Assembly (NCBI GenBank): GCA_934777245.1
Contig: CAKVND010000021.1
Span: forward strand, 1-33,451
Direction: 5' to 3'
Source: an uncultured Candidatus Melainabacteria bacterium
GTDB lineage: Bacteria; Cyanobacteriota; Vampirovibrionia; Gastranaerophilales; Gastranaerophilaceae
Length of the DNA: 33,451 nt
The notes below the pieces were generated by a model. That model made no database searches and was not told the DNA's origin. It saw only the letters and a program-made list of their open reading frames with translations. Position 1 is the stretch's first letter. Every line of letters begins with the position of its first letter. The position numbers were made by a program, and so were the translations under genes. Positions 16,022-25,109 of this stretch are shown here, piece after piece.

Positions 16022-19000
16022 ATGGATAATTTAAAACGTCAAATGATACAAAATCATATTAAGACTCACTCAGAAGTATCTGAAGAAGATTGTGCTGCAA
16101 TTAGTATGTTGCAAGTATTTTTAAGAGCCAATGGGAAAATTCATCCAAATTTTGCTCATGGTGATAAATGGCCAAATATTGATGGAACTTTTGAATTTGT
16201 ACCAGAACCTATTGTATCAAGACGACCAAAACAAAATTTTAGTGTTCAAATTAAAGGAACAAATAATTACACAGAAGAAGCTAATGGTGTTGTAAAATAT
16301 TCCCTAAAAAGTTTAGCATTTCCTGCTTATATATACGATCAGGTAACTTTGGATCCAGGTATTCTTTTTATTGTTCTAAATCCTGATAAACGAGGTAAAG
16401 AACGAGTTTTCTGGAAATATATGTCTACGGAATTTATTAATTCTATCAATTATAGACAGAATAGTATGACTATTGCATTTAATCCAGATGAAGAAATTGA
16501 AAATACAGAAGAAAGCGTTAATAATTTTTGTAATAAATTAATTGACATTATTGATAGACATACTTTTATTAATCAGTTAGATAATACTTATTATTCGAAA
16601 CAAGATATAAACAAACTTATTAAAGCTTGTGATGCAGATATTTGTGAAAGTATTGATAGATTAGATGTTTTTAATGAAACTAGAGATGATATATCAAAAA
16701 GAATGTTAAGAAGATTACAGGATTTATGTGAATCAACATTACTTCTTAATTTAATCAATGAAAATTCTGAAAAAGTTAATATTAAGTTAGCTTATGAGAG
16801 AGCAAGACTTAGTATCAAAACCAAATATTTGGCAAGTTTTTATAAAGGATTGAGATATTTAGGTAGACGGATTCCTGATGAAGGTCAATCAGAACGACTT
16901 ATGCTAAAATACTATGATTTTTTATGGCGTATAAGAAAATATTTAAAAGAATGTCATAATATTTCAATTTTAAACAATCTTGAAAAATTTCCGCTTAATA
17001 CTGATAAACTTGACAATGAATATTATGAATTAGTAGCAAAAATCTTTGATGGTGCTTTGCCTAAGAATGTACGCTTAAGTTCTTCAAGATATTATGTTCA
17101 GAAAAAAACACCATTCTTTATTAATGGAGAGCAATATTTTGAAGTTACTTTACAATTAGCTGGAGTCTATGCAACAAAATTTAATAGAATTACTGCGTAC
17201 ACAAAAGAGGATATATCAACTAATTATTCGATAAAAATAGGGTATGTGGACAGAACTATAAATTTATGGGGAGTTGATTCGAAAGTCAAAGTTATTATAA
17301 ATTGGCAAGTTTCGATTGATTCAAAATGTTTGAATAAACTTGGGAAAATACTTAAGATAAATACTAAATTAACTTCTAGACATAATGAATATGAGTCTTT
17401 GATGAAAGTTTTGTCGGATACAGGTTTAAGTTTTCTAGATTTAATCGATTTGCAGGATGAAGAATATTCTGAAATTATTAAAAGAATCTATTGCGAAACA
17501 AATACTCAAATTTTTAAAGAAGTCCTTGATTTATTAAAGAAAAATTATAATCAAAAGTCAACTTTGTTAGGACGAAATACTATAAGATATATAATTATGG
17601 ATTTAAGAGAAGATACTCTTGAAAAAGTTTTACCATTTTCTTCCAATGTTCCATTATTATGTGATGAACTTTTGCTTTCTAGAAAATGCTATCCTTTTGA
17701 AAGAAATCCTTTTTTATCTAACATTGTAGGTAAGAAATCTAGTGCAATTGGAATAAAAAAATTAGTAGATATCGCTGGTGAAAAAACATTAAATGTGTCT
17801 CGACCATATTTGACGATAAAAAATGCAATAAATAAAACTGGAGAAATCTATTTTGAAACTGGTACGTTTGTAGATGAGGACGATATCAATAACTACAATA
17901 ATTCTTTAAGTAATTGGGAAAAAATGAATGGCTTTTGTATTAATAATGAATCTGGGCTTATTTGCATATCTTCATACGAAACAAGAACTCTTAATATTTT
18001 AAGAGAGCTGATAAAATATTCTAAAAAAGAAAATAAAGGACAGGAAGTTTTTAATAAAAATTATTTAAAAAATTCTCGTATTGTATTTGAAGATTCTTTA
18101 AAAGAGCAAGCTTTGAAAGAAATGTTTGTAAATTCGCAGTTGCTTTTGATATATGGTGCAGCTGGAACTGGGAAAACAACACTAATCAATCATATTTCTA
18201 ATATGATGAGTAGTTATAAAAAATTATTTCTTACTAAAACTCATACAGCTTTACAAAATCTAATTCGAAGAATTGAAAATCCTGGAAAAGAAGCCGATTT
18301 CGTAAGCTTTGATAGTTTTACTAAAAAGTTAGATTTGAATGATTATGATATTATTTTTATTGATGAATGCAGCACTATTGATAATAGAGCCATGGAAATA
18401 TTTTTTGATAAAATTAATCCTGATACTCTACTTGTTTTAGCAGGAGATATACATCAAATTGAATCTATTGATTTTGGAAATTGGTTTTATTATGCAAAAG
18501 ATATTATAAAAACGCCTGGAGCAAATGTAGAATTATTGAATACATGGAGAACAGAAGAAGAAGAGCTTAAAAGTTTATGGCATGCAGTCAGATGTAGAGA
18601 TGATTTAATAACAGAAAAGCTTGTTATAGATGGTCCTTTTTCAGAAAACATTGGAGTAAATGTACTAGATAGGCTTGGAAATGATGAAGTTATTTTATGT
18701 CTTAATTATGATGGTAAATTTGGTTTAAACAATATGAACAATTACTTTCAAAATGCCAATAAAAATGAAGAGATCTCATGGCAAGAATGGAACTATAAAA
18801 TAGGAGATCCTATATTATTCAACGACAACAAGCGTTTTACCGTTTTGTATAATAATTTGAAAGGAAAGATCGTTGATATTGAAAAAAGTGAAGACGAAAT
18901 AGCTTTTACAATAGATGTTGATTTAATTCTTACAGAAAAGATGTGCGAAAAAGAAGATATTGAGTTTATCGATATAATCAATGAAAAAGGCACTCGAATT

Positions 19001-19330
19001 AAATTTAAAGTATACAAATACAATAGCGATGATAGCGAAGACGATTCTGAGATAATGCTTCGAAATTCAATTATTCCATTTCAGTTAGCATATGCTGTGT
19101 CTATACATAAAGCACAAGGATTAGAATATGATTCAGTTAAAATTATTATTCCGAGCAATAATTCTGAAAAAATAACACATGGGATTTTTTATACAGCAAT
19201 TACACGAGCAAAGAAAAAACTCAAAATTTTTTGGAGCTCAGAAACTATGAATGAAATTGTAAAAAGTTTTAATTTGGATAATTCTAAAAAGAAAAGTTTA
19301 GTAAAAGTAAAATCGAAATTAGGCGATTAA
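16022..19330 (+). CDS. Large DUF4365-like nuclease/SF1 helicase fusion
   Basis: This is a 1102-residue multidomain protein. Residues about 15-165 resemble DUF4365, a predicted PD-(D/E)XK nuclease fold: Asp54 in NIDGTFEF and Gln76-x-Lys78 in FSVQIKGT are the expected catalytic positions. Residues 180-690 are long, mostly helical, and unknown to me. The C-terminal third is a superfamily 1 ATPase/helicase of the RecD/UvrD type: Walker A YGAAGTGKTT (712-720), Walker B IIFIDECST with Asp781-Glu782, LAGDIHQIE, and late motifs SIHKAQGLEYDSV near 1028 and YTAITRAKKKL near 1060. Nuclease-helicase fusions of this size are common in phage-defence islands. It stands alone, 151 bases after hipA, with its own promoter presumably in that gap. 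Confidence 0.85.
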   Translation: MDNLKRQMIQNHIKTHSEVSEEDCAAISMLQVFLRANGKIHPNFAHGDKWPNIDGTFEFVPEPIVSRRPKQNFSVQIKGTNNYTEEANGVVKYSLKSLAFPAYIYDQVTLDPGILFIVLNPDKRGKERVFWKYMSTEFINSINYRQNSMTIAFNPDEEIENTEESVNNFCNKLIDIIDRHTFINQLDNTYYSKQDINKLIKACDADICESIDRLDVFNETRDDISKRMLRRLQDLCESTLLLNLINENSEKVNIKLAYERARLSIKTKYLASFYKGLRYLGRRIPDEGQSERLMLKYYDFLWRIRKYLKECHNISILNNLEKFPLNTDKLDNEYYELVAKIFDGALPKNVRLSSSRYYVQKKTPFFINGEQYFEVTLQLAGVYATKFNRITAYTKEDISTNYSIKIGYVDRTINLWGVDSKVKVIINWQVSIDSKCLNKLGKILKINTKLTSRHNEYESLMKVLSDTGLSFLDLIDLQDEEYSEIIKRIYCETNTQIFKEVLDLLKKNYNQKSTLLGRNTIRYIIMDLREDTLEKVLPFSSNVPLLCDELLLSRKCYPFERNPFLSNIVGKKSSAIGIKKLVDIAGEKTLNVSRPYLTIKNAINKTGEIYFETGTFVDEDDINNYNNSLSNWEKMNGFCINNESGLICISSYETRTLNILRELIKYSKKENKGQEVFNKNYLKNSRIVFEDSLKEQALKEMFVNSQLLLIYGAAGTGKTTLINHISNMMSSYKKLFLTKTHTALQNLIRRIENPGKEADFVSFDSFTKKLDLNDYDIIFIDECSTIDNRAMEIFFDKINPDTLLVLAGDIHQIESIDFGNWFYYAKDIIKTPGANVELLNTWRTEEEELKSLWHAVRCRDDLITEKLVIDGPFSENIGVNVLDRLGNDEVILCLNYDGKFGLNNMNNYFQNANKNEEISWQEWNYKIGDPILFNDNKRFTVLYNNLKGKIVDIEKSEDEIAFTIDVDLILTEKMCEKEDIEFIDIINEKGTRIKFKVYKYNSDDSEDDSEIMLRNSIIPFQLAYAVSIHKAQGLEYDSVKIIIPSNNSEKITHGIFYTAITRAKKKLKIFWSSETMNEIVKSFNLDNSKKKSLVKVKSKLGD

Positions 19331-19343
19331 AATTATTTTATCT

Positions 19344-19378
19344 AATAACGGTGTTCCGTATTTAAGAACACCGCTATT
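19344..19378. terminator. Hairpin after the DUF4365-helicase gene
   Basis: CGGTGTTC (19349-19356) pairs with GAACACCG (19366-19373), extended by AATA/TATT beyond one mismatch. It begins 14 bases after the stop. The T-run is missing, so termination would be weak or factor-assisted. Confidence 0.5.
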
Positions 19379-19393
19379 GCTACTAACATCAGC

Positions 19394-19500
19394 TTATTCA
19401 GACTCTTCAATTGGTCTTAGTATAACTGTGCCATTTCATTGAGCCACCAATTTCTAAGAATCCTTTCTTGTTCTGGATCCATCTCTGGTTCTGCTGGCTT
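19394..19500 (-). pseudogene. Remnant of a DUF5681 gene 3' end
   Basis: On the minus strand this reads AEPEMDPEQERILRN, then a stop at 19417-19419, matching the tail of the intact DUF5681 protein at 21887 (AEPEMEPEQRAECRKF). A shift of frame restores an ending IEESE and stop. Nothing upstream makes a full gene. Together with the intact copy it brackets the DUF4365-TPR gene at 19625-21634. The gap 19331-19624 otherwise holds only the hairpin at 19344. Confidence 0.65.
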
Positions 19501-19624
19501 AATTGTTTTTCTATGTGCATAGCTTCTAGTCGTAATCCATAATTATTACAGAATTCTTGATAGACAATATACTTATTTGATCTTTTTTCTTTCTAGTAGA
19601 AACATTAAATTATAGTCAACAAGT

Positions 19625-21634
19625 TTATTTATTTAAATACAGAACCTCAAAATTTGAACCATTGATTAAGCGAATAACTCTTTCTTCTTCAGGTTGTCTT
19701 TCAAGTCTTTTTTGTAAATATTGATAAACAAAGTTTAAAATTGGTGCTGTTTCTTGTAATTTGGGTAGTTTCTCTGATAGTATTTCGATAAATATTTTAC
19801 TTTGACCAATTCCTGCAATGTAATTTAAAACTTCATTCATGAGGAACGCTATCTGTAGATCTGTAGCACTAACAAATGATAGGTTGATAAAAAGTATTAC
19901 AAATTCCTCTATATTCACATCAAACACTGCAGAGCATAGTAATGCCATTATATAATTGGGGTTATTCTTTGTTTGTAAAATACTTGCATAATTATGCCAA
20001 GCTTCTGCTGATAATAGATCATAATTAAAAATTTTATTTATATTTTGAATATTAGGATGAATTTTTTTTGTTATATATTTTTCTATTAATTGATTTGCTT
20101 TTTTAGGGAATCTTTTTTGTTTATAAACTTGAGAACTTTTTATCAAGAAATCTGTAGCAATTAATTTTAGTAGCCAACCATTTTCATCTTTTAATTTACT
20201 TTGTTCAAGTTTTTTTAAATATTCGTTAAATCTATTCAGTGCGTATTTAAAATTTCCACTATAAAGTAATGCATCTGCATATAAATTAAAAAAATCTTTT
20301 TTTTCGGATAATTTTAATGCTTTTGCATAACACAATGCGGACCATTTGTACTTTCCGCTTAAAAAAAGTATTCCCCCAAATTCTTTCCAAAAATAATCCC
20401 TTTCTAAATATCGATAATCAGATTTACGAGCTAAATTATAATATTTATATGCTTGATAATATTGATCTTTCCTTAAAGCATTTCCTAAATTATAATAAGT
20501 ATTAGCCAATGTTTCGGGATTATGTGTCTTTAGCGCATCTTTAACGTTATTTTTTAATATTTCTAAGTTTCTTTTATCAGCAAAACAGTTTGAGTATTTT
20601 AATAATATGCTCAAAATGTAAAGCTTTAAAGCGACCTGTTCCTCTTGCGAGGTTAACGAGTAAGTATATTTATTCAAATAATTTAACAACTTTATTAATG
20701 ATTCCCAATTTTGATTTTTGGTAAATATTTCTATTAATAGGTCCACATATTTTATATATGTAATAATTATTTCTGAACTTATAAGAATTTCTGCCAATTT
20801 ATTAGCTAAAGCTGCATAATTAATATTGTTTAATGCAATAATAAGCTGCATAATTAAGAGGTCTACAATTTCCTCTTTTGAAAACTTAATATTTTTAGGA
20901 AAATGAAAGCACCCACCACCATTGTGTAAAAAATATGCCTTGATTTCTTCTTGATTTAAAATAATTTTCCCTTGAAAATGTTTTTGAGGTTTAAATGATA
21001 TTTCAATGATATTTAGATGTTCGACTTTTTCATTAAAATCAGACAAAATTAGCGCTAACGGGAAATTGGAGATGATATTTGAATTACTAGTTATTTGAAA
21101 AATAAATGGCGGTTCTATACAATGTTGTTTGATTTTAAAATAAAGCTCCAAATCTTTTTCAATCTTTTTTATTGATAATCGATCCCATTTCTCATCCTCA
21201 TTCCAATAAAAAGATATTGTTTTGGAGTTTTTTGAACGTTTAGCTTTTTGTCCATTGATATTATAATATGGATCAAAATTGTGAAACCATTTGACATAAA
21301 AAGACTCAGTAGTAGATTGATAACATACCATCAATATTGGCATAATTTTATTTATATTTTGGTAATAATTAAAAGTAGATATAGGTAAACTTACAGACGG
21401 TCTTTCATTATCTTTGTCTGTAGCTTTAAACTGTACTTTAAATTCTTCTCCTGTGACATTACCATTTCGAGTTATTTGAATATTGGCATCAAGACCATAT
21501 TCTACACTTTCTGTTGGAGTATTAAATAACCAAGATGAAGGTATTAAGTTTTGGAATTTTCTTCTAGATTCCGCTTCTAATAAATGACTTCTGCTTCGTT
21601 TTGGTAACGTTTTATTGAGCATCATTACTAACAC
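19625..21634 (-). CDS. DUF4365 domain protein with TPR repeats
   Basis: This 669-residue protein begins with a clear DUF4365 domain (about 15-180): RRKFQNLIPSSWLFNTP, YGLDANIQI with Asp49, and FKVQFKATD with Gln68-x-Lys70, the expected nuclease residues. The rest is helical, with tetratricopeptide-like units around 380-500 (TYYNLGNALRKDQYYQAYKY, ALCYAKALKLSEKKDF, LYADALLYSGNFKYALNRF). TPRs usually bind protein partners, here perhaps a trigger or phage protein. The frame opens with GTG at 21634 just after AGGGA; ATG at 21625 or 21622 is also possible. It is convergent with the other DUF4365 gene. TATAAT lies at 21659-21664 on the minus strand. Confidence 0.82.
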   Translation of the reverse strand: MLVMMLNKTLPKRSRSHLLEAESRRKFQNLIPSSWLFNTPTESVEYGLDANIQITRNGNVTGEEFKVQFKATDKDNERPSVSLPISTFNYYQNINKIMPILMVCYQSTTESFYVKWFHNFDPYYNINGQKAKRSKNSKTISFYWNEDEKWDRLSIKKIEKDLELYFKIKQHCIEPPFIFQITSNSNIISNFPLALILSDFNEKVEHLNIIEISFKPQKHFQGKIILNQEEIKAYFLHNGGGCFHFPKNIKFSKEEIVDLLIMQLIIALNNINYAALANKLAEILISSEIIITYIKYVDLLIEIFTKNQNWESLIKLLNYLNKYTYSLTSQEEQVALKLYILSILLKYSNCFADKRNLEILKNNVKDALKTHNPETLANTYYNLGNALRKDQYYQAYKYYNLARKSDYRYLERDYFWKEFGGILFLSGKYKWSALCYAKALKLSEKKDFFNLYADALLYSGNFKYALNRFNEYLKKLEQSKLKDENGWLLKLIATDFLIKSSQVYKQKRFPKKANQLIEKYITKKIHPNIQNINKIFNYDLLSAEAWHNYASILQTKNNPNYIMALLCSAVFDVNIEEFVILFINLSFVSATDLQIAFLMNEVLNYIAGIGQSKIFIEILSEKLPKLQETAPILNFVYQYLQKRLERQPEEERVIRLINGSNFEVLYLNK

Positions 21635-21836
21635 ATTTCCCTATTTATATAATAAAGTATTATATCACACACCCTCTAAATAAACTGCAATGCAACACTT
21701 TTAGAAAATCTAATCTATCATTTTAATTTGTTTTAAGTCAATAAATTTCCTACCAATAAACTACTATAGAATAAATTTTACTATAAATATTAATATTAGA
21801 AAAGTTTTAAGTTTATAACTTAAATTTTAATAGAAA

Positions 21837-21873
21837 AATCAAGGCATAGCAGCATTGCAGCTATGCCTTGATT
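21837..21873 (-). terminator. Terminator of the DUF5681/methylase pair
   Basis: Fourteen-base perfect arms (21837-21850 and 21860-21873) enclose nine bases. On the minus strand the hairpin begins 14 bases after the DUF5681 stop and is followed by TTTTCTA. The rest of 21635-21886 is AT-rich spacer containing the promoter region of the DUF4365-TPR gene. Confidence 0.75.
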
Positions 21874-21886
21874 TAGAAGAGTTGTA

Positions 21887-22339
21887 TTATTCTTCTAGTT
21901 CTAATTGTCCCCTACAGAATTTATCCATTAACTCATCCAAGAACTTCCTACATTCAGCTCTTTGTTCTGGCTCCATTTCAGGTTCTGCTTCCATTGCTCG
22001 CTTGACCAACATATCTTTATATTCCAAAACATCAGTTTTAAACATTTGTTCAATAACTATCTTTCTTGAATTGCCTTTTTCACTTTTGATAGCATCATTA
22101 ATGATTGCTTTGGCAAGAAGCTCATACTTAGGCATTTTAACAGCTTTCCCATTTTCTTTTATTGTAACTATATCTGCCAACTCAAGCACTATAGCTTCGT
22201 GTAAAGACTTCGGAATTGGCTTTTTCTTTCGACCGGATGGATTCCCGGATTGTCCTTTCTTGAATTGAGTTTCTTTAGGTGGTTTTCCATATCCAACTTC
22301 GTATTGATCTGAATTGTTAATTTCTTGTTCATTAGTCAT
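21887..22339 (-). CDS. DUF5681 family protein (prophage-type)
   Basis: The 150-residue protein matches DUF5681. Its N-terminal block reads VGYGKPPKETQFKKGQSGNP with a basic SGRKKKPI following; then a helical body and an acidic tail rich in Glu. In Alphaproteobacteria such genes are found beside ParB-methylase and terminase genes of prophages, and a DNA-binding or packaging role is suspected but not established. It overlaps the methylase stop by eight bases, so the two are coupled. A decayed copy of its tail lies at 19394-19500. Confidence 0.85.
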   Translation of the reverse strand: MTNEQEINNSDQYEVGYGKPPKETQFKKGQSGNPSGRKKKPIPKSLHEAIVLELADIVTIKENGKAVKMPKYELLAKAIINDAIKSEKGNSRKIVIEQMFKTDVLEYKDMLVKRAMEAEPEMEPEQRAECRKFLDELMDKFCRGQLELEE

Positions 22340-23675
22340 GATTTATTTCTCCTATATTTTTAACTAATTTAGCAGTTTTGCCGGTTTCTTTTTGCCAGCG
22401 CCAAATTATAACATCGCAGTATCGCGGATCTAGTTCGATAATCCGTGCTCTGCGCTTACACCTTTCGGCTGCGATTAAGGTAGAACCGCTACCTCCAAAA
22501 CAATCAAGTACGATATTGTTCTTTGACGACGTATCAAGCAGCAAATCTTGAATAAGAGGTACATTCTTAACTGTCGGATGCAGCTTAAGAAGCTCTAAAG
22601 AATCCGGATTTGTTGCTCGTATTCCAGGATAATCTAAGACATTTGTGCGGTAACGACCAAATTTTCCGAGCTTAATATTATTCTGATGTTTACCTTTTTT
22701 CTTGAATACTGGGATTAGTTCATGTTGAGAGCGGTACAAAGCACCTTGACCGCCAACACCTTTGTTCCAAACCAGTATGTTTAATAGCTCTGAATAGATT
22801 TTATGTCCTTCATTCAGCACCGTATTAATTCCTCGCCAGTCAATAAATATGTAGTGTAAACTGCCATCGCTCGAATTTTTATGCAGATTTTTCAAAATAG
22901 TATTCAGAAATTCCGCAAACTGCTCATCTGTCATTTCACCAGAAGCCATCGCAAATTCTTTATGATTTGTGTTGCAAACGAAATTCTTAATTTTGCAGTT
23001 ATAAGGTGGATCAGTGACAACTATTTGGGCTGTCTCACCTTGCATAACAATTTCATACGATTTTTCACACAGAGAATCTCCACAATAAACAAAATGGTCT
23101 CCGAGCCTAAACAAATCACCAGGTCTAACAGTTGCAGGAATATTTGCATCAAGCCAAGATTCATCCTCCTCATCCTTTTTGATAGGCGAATTTTCTTTGC
23201 TCTCAAAATGCAACAGCTTGTCATAATCTGTTGTTTCAAATCCGATATCTTCAAGCTCAAAATCCAGTTGTAAGAGTTTGTCAATTTCAAGCTTTAATAC
23301 CGAAAAATCCCATTCAGAATCTTCTGCAAGCCTATTATCTAGGAGCCTGATTGCATCTGCTTCTGTTTCAGAAACATTTTCAAGCAGTATTGCCGGAATT
23401 TGAGCCATTTTTAACTCTTTAGCGGCAAGAATTCTTGCATAACCAGCGATTAAGCAGTTTCGTTCATCAATAATAATCGGGTTTGCATATCCAACCTTTT
23501 TAATCGCTTGAACGAGCTTGTTTACCTGCTTCTTAGAATGTTTTTTGCTCAAATTGTTCGGAATAATAACCTCTGAGAGAGCAACCATTTTGAAATTTGA
23601 ACTGCCATTTTCTGCATAGTGACGCAGCACTTCGCTAATCTGTGTTCTTACCGTTGTTGTTTTTAAATTTGACAT
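22332..23675 (-). CDS. ParB-like domain fused to a beta-class DNA methyltransferase
   Basis: The protein is 447 residues. Residues about 30-115 are a ParB/Srx-like domain (VALSEVIIPN, then LIAGYARILAAKEL). Residues 185-440 are an N4-cytosine or N6-adenine methylase: catalytic motif IV DPPY at 222-225 precedes SAM-binding motif I FGGSGST at 393-399, the beta-class order. WRGINTVLNEGHK and KLHPTVKNVPLI are typical conserved segments. No restriction endonuclease gene is adjacent, so it is an orphan, as commonly seen in prophages for host mimicry or protection. GGGAGA lies five bases before the ATG. The recognition site cannot be read from sequence. Confidence 0.92.
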   Translation of the reverse strand: MSNLKTTTVRTQISEVLRHYAENGSSNFKMVALSEVIIPNNLSKKHSKKQVNKLVQAIKKVGYANPIIIDERNCLIAGYARILAAKELKMAQIPAILLENVSETEADAIRLLDNRLAEDSEWDFSVLKLEIDKLLQLDFELEDIGFETTDYDKLLHFESKENSPIKKDEEDESWLDANIPATVRPGDLFRLGDHFVYCGDSLCEKSYEIVMQGETAQIVVTDPPYNCKIKNFVCNTNHKEFAMASGEMTDEQFAEFLNTILKNLHKNSSDGSLHYIFIDWRGINTVLNEGHKIYSELLNILVWNKGVGGQGALYRSQHELIPVFKKKGKHQNNIKLGKFGRYRTNVLDYPGIRATNPDSLELLKLHPTVKNVPLIQDLLLDTSSKNNIVLDCFGGSGSTLIAAERCKRRARIIELDPRYCDVIIWRWQKETGKTAKLVKNIGEINHD

Positions 23676-23848
23676 TCGTGTCTCCCTATATCAATACGGC
23701 TAGGAACCCCTGCCATATTAATATAAAGAATGGTTTTGATACCAAAAAACCGATTTTACTGGGCTTTGGGCTTCTGTTTAAATAGTTCGTCCGTGATTTA
23801 ATAAAAAGCGGATTTTTTATGCTATATTTTTTCATAAGAGGTATTTAT

Positions 23849-24283
23849 ATGAAGAAAAATTATGAGATTTGCCCAATCTGCGGACAAAATGACGAAGTCA
23901 TTTCTAATGGTAAAAAGCAATTGTTGTGCAAACGGTGTAAGCGTTATTTTAGTCCAAATTCGACAAAATTTGGCTATCCAAAAGAAATAAGATTAGTATT
24001 ACACACTCTGTTGGCACTAATGAAAGCAACTCGATTAAAGGGAACAACGTATTCTTTGAAAAATTTTAAAAACCGCATAAAGAATACGCGGCATTCAGAA
24101 ATCTATATTCCTCAAATTGAATATAAAATCTTTAAACATTTGTCAGAATCGACTACCGAATCAAGAATGAAAATAGATGCCGATATTAAAGACGTAGCAA
24201 TCGTTATAAAAAGTGAGAATTCATTTTTTGTTGTGAATGATTTAAAGAAAGGCAAAAAATTATGCTTAATGATTGCAATATAG
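23849..24283 (+). CDS. Small zinc-ribbon protein
   Basis: I chose ATG 23849 (144 residues) because AAGAGG lies seven bases upstream; the frame is open from 23819 but lacks such a site there. Residues 6-30 carry CPICGQND and CKRCKRYF, a zinc ribbon like those at the N-terminus of some transposases and RNA-polymerase-like factors. The basic middle (LKNFKNRIKNTRHS) may bind DNA or RNA. There is no DDE catalytic core, so it is not a complete transposase. It is divergent from the methylase gene. The function is unknown. Confidence 0.65.
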   Translation: MKKNYEICPICGQNDEVISNGKKQLLCKRCKRYFSPNSTKFGYPKEIRLVLHTLLALMKATRLKGTTYSLKNFKNRIKNTRHSEIYIPQIEYKIFKHLSESTTESRMKIDADIKDVAIVIKSENSFFVVNDLKKGKKLCLMIAI

Positions 24284-24310
24284 AAATTGTTTAAATTTAT
24301 AATATCCAAG

Positions 24311-24333
24311 AAGAGCCTTTATAGGCTCTTTTT
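24311..24333. terminator. Terminator shared by the zinc-ribbon gene and module B
   Basis: AAGAGCC (24311-24317) pairs with GGCTCTT (24324-24330), followed by TTT. It lies between the convergent zinc-ribbon gene and the final methyltransferase gene of module B and can serve both, more strongly on the plus strand. Confidence 0.75.
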
Positions 24334-24352
24334 GGAGTATTTGAGTATTCAC

Positions 24353-25096
24353 TTACGCTTCAAGTATGATTTTTATGCTGACGGTTGAGAAGTTCTTTTT
24401 ATGGTATTTTTGTAATTTTTTGAAAGTAGCTTCGTCCGGATATTGGGATTCATGCCAGTCACGAAACTCACGGATTTTAAACTTACTGTGATTTATTATA
24501 TCAAGATAATCGTCAAAAAAAAGTCTGTTTGTAGTTTTTCCACAAACTATCTGATTCACAATTCTTATGCAGGTTTCTTCGTCATAATATTGTGAAAGTT
24601 TGTCGTACAATTCTTCTTCCGAATAAATCAAATGCCCCCATTTATCCAGCTTTAAATTATTAAAATCAATCCAACCGTATTTAGGTGAAGAAATACTTGT
24701 ATGATGTCCTTTGTGGCAAGAATAAATTGGCCCCATTAAGGCACTTAAAGAACCTCCGGAAGCTAATAAGTCGTACATATGGTTTAAAGATTCTTCCAAA
24801 TTAACAATGTGCTCAAAACAATTTGTGGAAAATATTAAATCAAATCCTTCATCTTTTGTGAAATCAGAAATACATTCTTTATATGTTTTATAAAAATTAG
24901 TGTTAGCTTCGGCAGAAGTTTTACATGGGTCAACACACGACCATGAGCGCACACCAAGTTTTCGTGCTACATTAGGAGGCGTCATTCCTCCAACTTCAAG
25001 AACCTTTTTGTTACGAAACATTTGTCTTGTATTACAATCTTTTATATGATTTTTCTCCCAAATCTGCAAATTTATCATATCATCATCTGTAATCAT
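24353..25096 (-). CDS. SAM-dependent methyltransferase (module B)
   Basis: This 247-residue protein has a class I methyltransferase fold: motif I VLEVGGMTPP near 32, an acidic residue in CVDPC near 55, and FDLIFSTNCFEHIVNLEESL near 85-105, typical of Methyltransf_11. The remainder (YGWIDFNNLKLDKWGHLIY and after) is a substrate-binding region I cannot assign. AGGGGA five bases before the ATG is a good ribosome binding site. It is the last gene of module B, so a sugar or lipid-linked glycan is the likely acceptor. No equivalent gene exists in module A. Confidence 0.8.
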   Translation of the reverse strand: MITDDDMINLQIWEKNHIKDCNTRQMFRNKKVLEVGGMTPPNVARKLGVRSWSCVDPCKTSAEANTNFYKTYKECISDFTKDEGFDLIFSTNCFEHIVNLEESLNHMYDLLASGGSLSALMGPIYSCHKGHHTSISSPKYGWIDFNNLKLDKWGHLIYSEEELYDKLSQYYDEETCIRIVNQIVCGKTTNRLFFDDYLDIINHSKFKIREFRDWHESQYPDEATFKKLQKYHKKNFSTVSIKIILEA

Positions 25097-25109
25097 TTAG
25101 TTCCCCTAT

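Noticed and set aside
21887..23675. Complete prophage
   Set aside because: No terminase, portal, capsid, tail or lysis gene is present in the window.
22332..23675. Restriction-modification system
   Set aside because: No restriction endonuclease lies next to the methylase; its ParB-like domain and DUF5681 partner fit an orphan prophage methylase better.
23733..23752. GGTTTTGATACC/AAAAAACC inverted repeat before the methylase
   Set aside because: The arms are short and made mostly of A/T runs, so chance is a sufficient explanation in this AT-rich DNA.
23849..24283. Insertion-sequence transposase
   Set aside because: Only a zinc ribbon is present; there is no DDE or HUH core and I saw no terminal inverted repeats around it.
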